Shown here: in pieces, positions 62,230 to 64,000 of the stretch | Layout: every line of letters starts with the position of its first letter | How positions within the stretch are numbered: position 1 is the stretch's first letter | NCBI GenBank assembly: GCA_965215035.1 | Contig: OZ244040.1 | Coordinates: 2,356,001 to 2,420,000, forward strand | Reading direction: 5' to 3' | Length of the DNA stretch: 64,000 bases | Source: Azophilus sp965215035 | GTDB taxonomy: Bacteria > Pseudomonadota > Gammaproteobacteria > Pseudomonadales > Azotimanducaceae | Notes under the pieces: generated by a model | Database searches by the model: none | Seen by the model: the letters and a program-made list of their open reading frames with translations, nothing else | What the model was told of the DNA's origin: nothing | Program-made: the position numbers and the translations under genes

Positions 62230-63519
62230 ATGGGTGAACAGCGCGGGAAACCACGGCAGAACCGGATTGTCGCCGGGGGCGGTGCCTACGACCAACGGCA
62301 TTACGAAGATCATCCCGAACTTGGCACCGGCCTCATAAGCTACGAGCACGTCATTTCGCCCCGCAGCTTTGAGTATGAACGCGAAGCCCTGTTTCGGCGC
62401 TCCTGGATCAATGTTGGTCACGAAGTGCGCCTGCCGAAGGTCGGCAGCTATTTCACACGGGAACTGGAGGTGCTGCGTACCTCGATCATCGTCGTTCGGG
62501 GAAAAGACGCGAAAATCCGTGCTTTTCACAACGTCTGTCCGCACCGGGGCAACAAGCTGGTTTGGGAGGACCACCCGGCGCGGGAAACCTCGGGCAGGGT
62601 CATGGCGTTCTTCTGCAAATACCACGGGCTTGGATATGGGCTGGATGGCGGGATGGAGGTGCTGCGGGACCCGGGCAACTGGTTTGGATCCCAGGGCTGC
62701 GACCTGCACTTGGTGGAGGTGCCGCTCGAATTGTGGAACGGCTTCGTTTTTGTGAACTTCAGGCCTGGTGGCCCGGGGGAGTCCCTGCGCGATTACATGG
62801 GAGAGCACATCTGGTCAGCGCTCGACGACGTCCCGGTCGATCTCTATACCGAACATGTCCGTGGACAGGGTGAAATCGACAGCAACTGGAAGATCCTGCA
62901 CGACGCGTTTTCCGAGGCGTGGCACGGCTCTGTGCTGCACAGACAGGCGATGGTGACCATGCGCGATGTCACGTTCAGGGCACCGCCGTCCCGTTTCGAC
63001 GGGCCGCACCGCACCGCCATCAGTTGCGGTACCGTGCCCGAAGGCGCGTATACATTCGACATCGAGCGGATATCCCGTGCTTCCGTGACCGGCAGCCAGA
63101 TACCACCGGCCCATGCGATTGGGCCTCCCGGGGCAGCATTCGGGCCCGGTCGGGAGGACTGGGTGGCGGTGACCTTCACGGTCTTTCCCAACTTCCAGTT
63201 GCAGGTCTACGCTCCGGGCTGGATCAATACCTACAATTACTGGCCGCTGGCCCATAATCGCATGCGGTTCGAGATCAACCAGTATTTCCAGCCGGCACGG
63301 AACTTTTCGGAACTGTTCGCGCGCAAGACCGGCATTGCCATGGTGCTGGACAATGTATTGCAGGATCTGGGCACCCTCGAGGCGACGCAGCGGGGCCTGG
63401 AATCCCGCGTTTACGATGCGTATCCGTTGATCGACGAGGAGCACAATATCCGGCATTTTCACAAGATGGTCGATGAGCGCATCAGGGCGTATCGGCGGAA
63501 ACTCGGGGAGGATGCATGA
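62230..63519 (+). CDS. Aromatic ring-hydroxylating dioxygenase alpha subunit, Rieske type (2)
   Basis: 429 aa, clearly homologous to the preceding gene throughout. Rieske motifs CPHRGN near 103 and CKYHGLGYG near 129. The mononuclear iron site is SEAWHGSVLH near 228-237. It also shares the C-terminal ARNFSELFARKTGIAMVLDN region. The two proteins may form a mixed oligomer or attack successive positions. The ferredoxin gene 38 bases downstream is the likely electron donor. No reductase is visible before the window ends. Confidence 0.92.
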   Translation: MGEQRGKPRQNRIVAGGGAYDQRHYEDHPELGTGLISYEHVISPRSFEYEREALFRRSWINVGHEVRLPKVGSYFTRELEVLRTSIIVVRGKDAKIRAFHNVCPHRGNKLVWEDHPARETSGRVMAFFCKYHGLGYGLDGGMEVLRDPGNWFGSQGCDLHLVEVPLELWNGFVFVNFRPGGPGESLRDYMGEHIWSALDDVPVDLYTEHVRGQGEIDSNWKILHDAFSEAWHGSVLHRQAMVTMRDVTFRAPPSRFDGPHRTAISCGTVPEGAYTFDIERISRASVTGSQIPPAHAIGPPGAAFGPGREDWVAVTFTVFPNFQLQVYAPGWINTYNYWPLAHNRMRFEINQYFQPARNFSELFARKTGIAMVLDNVLQDLGTLEATQRGLESRVYDAYPLIDEEHNIRHFHKMVDERIRAYRRKLGEDA

Positions 63520-63557
63520 GTGCGCAAACAAGGTGGCCAGGGTAAAGGGCGCATGCC

Positions 63558-63881
63558 ATGGCCTGCGTGAAGTTCATCGAATTCAATGGTACCGAGCATG
63601 GGGTTCGGGTCGAAGCGGGAATATCGCTAATGGAGGCGGCTCGCACGAACAACGTGCCGGGGATTCTCGCCGACTGTGGGGGTGCCTGCGCCTGTGCCAC
63701 CTGCCACGTCATGGTCGAGCCGGAGTGGCTGCCGCTGCTTCCGGAGATCTCTGCGGAAGAAGACTCGATGCTGGAGTTCGGCCTAGAAGAGCGAACGGCG
63801 ACAAGTCGGCTGTCCTGCCAGATTCCGGTCACCGATGCGTTGGATGGAATCGTCGTGCGTTTGCCGGAGTCCCAGGTATGA
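63558..63881 (+). CDS. [2Fe-2S] ferredoxin (adrenodoxin type)
   Basis: 107 aa. Cluster cysteines: Cys40, Cys46 and Cys49 in ADCGGACACATCHV, and the fourth in SRLSCQIPV near 86. The order C-x5-C-x2-C-x36-37-C is that of vertebrate-type and Isc-type ferredoxins. It should carry electrons from a reductase to the Rieske oxygenases just upstream. The stop overlaps an ATG (ATGA) that opens the last short frame of the window. Confidence 0.92.
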   Translation: MACVKFIEFNGTEHGVRVEAGISLMEAARTNNVPGILADCGGACACATCHVMVEPEWLPLLPEISAEEDSMLEFGLEERTATSRLSCQIPVTDALDGIVVRLPESQV

Positions 63882-64000
63882 GCCCACTGGCTGCCTGCGG
63901 TATGCCAGTGTTGGTAAGGATGCGCCGACTGGGGTGCGCGGACGCGTTGCTGCCCTCGGCAATATGCCCGGTATTGGCCGCGGGCCGCATCCTGGGTTGA
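63878..64000 (+). CDS. Possible short coupled protein (40 aa)
   Basis: ATG 63878 overlaps the ferredoxin stop (ATGA). The frame (MSPLAACGMPVLVRMRRLGC and onward) ends with a TGA at the last base of the window. It resembles no family I know. A ferredoxin reductase would be expected here, so this may be a chance frame. Confidence 0.25.
   Translation: MSPLAACGMPVLVRMRRLGCADALLPSAICPVLAAGRILG

Noticed and set aside
1..64000. CRISPR arrays, rRNA and tRNA genes
   Set aside because: No regularly spaced repeats with unique spacers and no rRNA or tRNA signatures were seen on either strand.

Overview
The window is GC-rich, densely coded DNA from a free-living heterotrophic bacterium, most likely a member of the Pseudomonadota and perhaps a marine or host-associated gammaproteobacterium. 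The evidence is a TonB-dependent receptor with a classical TonB box, an ECF sigma factor of FecI type, many exported S9/S15 peptidases and amidohydrolases, Rieske oxygenases, and frequent GTG starts with 4-nt overlaps. The lineage is an inference. I see no rRNA, tRNA or CRISPR array.

Layout. 1-5.0 kb: 3' end of a TonB-dependent receptor, an exported prolyl oligopeptidase and a coupled EthD-like protein. 5.2-9.7 kb: an ECF sigma factor without a FecR partner, a DUF819 membrane protein, and a GntR regulator, MetE-like and cupin cluster. 9.7-23.6 kb: a peptide and gamma-glutamyl metabolism block. It holds an S9 peptidase fused to cyclophilin, a gamma-glutamyltranspeptidase lipoprotein, PuuD-like and PuuA-like enzymes, a CocE-type hydrolase, an amidohydrolase, and a second, unrelated hydrolase also fused to cyclophilin.

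23.7-39.6 kb is a defence or DNA-modification island and the main finding. Tightly packed plus-strand genes encode an RNA-polymerase-alpha-CTD/sigma-region-4-like DNA-binding protein, a phospholipase-D/SF2-helicase fusion, a 73-aa protein, a DndD/Rad50-like ATPase, a 160-aa protein in the dndE position, a DndC-like PP-loop sulfurtransferase, a DndA/IscS-like cysteine desulfurase, a GHKL ATPase and two unknown proteins. A convergent minus-strand pair encodes a DndB-like DGQHR protein and a GIY-YIG nuclease. Sulfur mobilisation, ATP-dependent sulfur transfer, an SMC-like ATPase and a DGQHR protein together suggest DNA phosphorothioation or a related sulfur modification. The helicase-PLD, GHKL and GIY-YIG components would be candidate restriction or sensing parts. 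No recognisable DndE, DptFGH or SspE is present, so this is not the textbook Dnd/Ssp operon.

39.8-42.4 kb: an AbiEi/AbiEii toxin-antitoxin pair bracketed by two directly repeated composites. Each composite is a MITE-like element of about 152 bp followed by the decayed 3' end of a transposase gene. A third MITE copy with a perfect 9-bp target duplication lies at 9.7 kb, and a solo end lies at 5.2 kb. 42.6-49.2 kb: CapA-like, exported-protein, alpha/beta hydrolase and SRPBCC genes, mixed with three pseudogenes (amidohydrolase, S9 peptidase lacking its catalytic domain, SnoaL-like) and short repeats. This is a decaying segment.

49.2-64 kb is a catabolic block: a coupled SDR, sulfotransferase and DUF1214-like operon, SnoaL-like proteins, a Baeyer-Villiger monooxygenase, an acyl-CoA synthetase, a KstD-like flavoprotein, an SDR, two tandem Rieske oxygenase alpha subunits and a [2Fe-2S] ferredoxin. 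The combination fits degradation of a polycyclic, steroid-like or terpenoid substrate; the substrate is not shown by the sequence.
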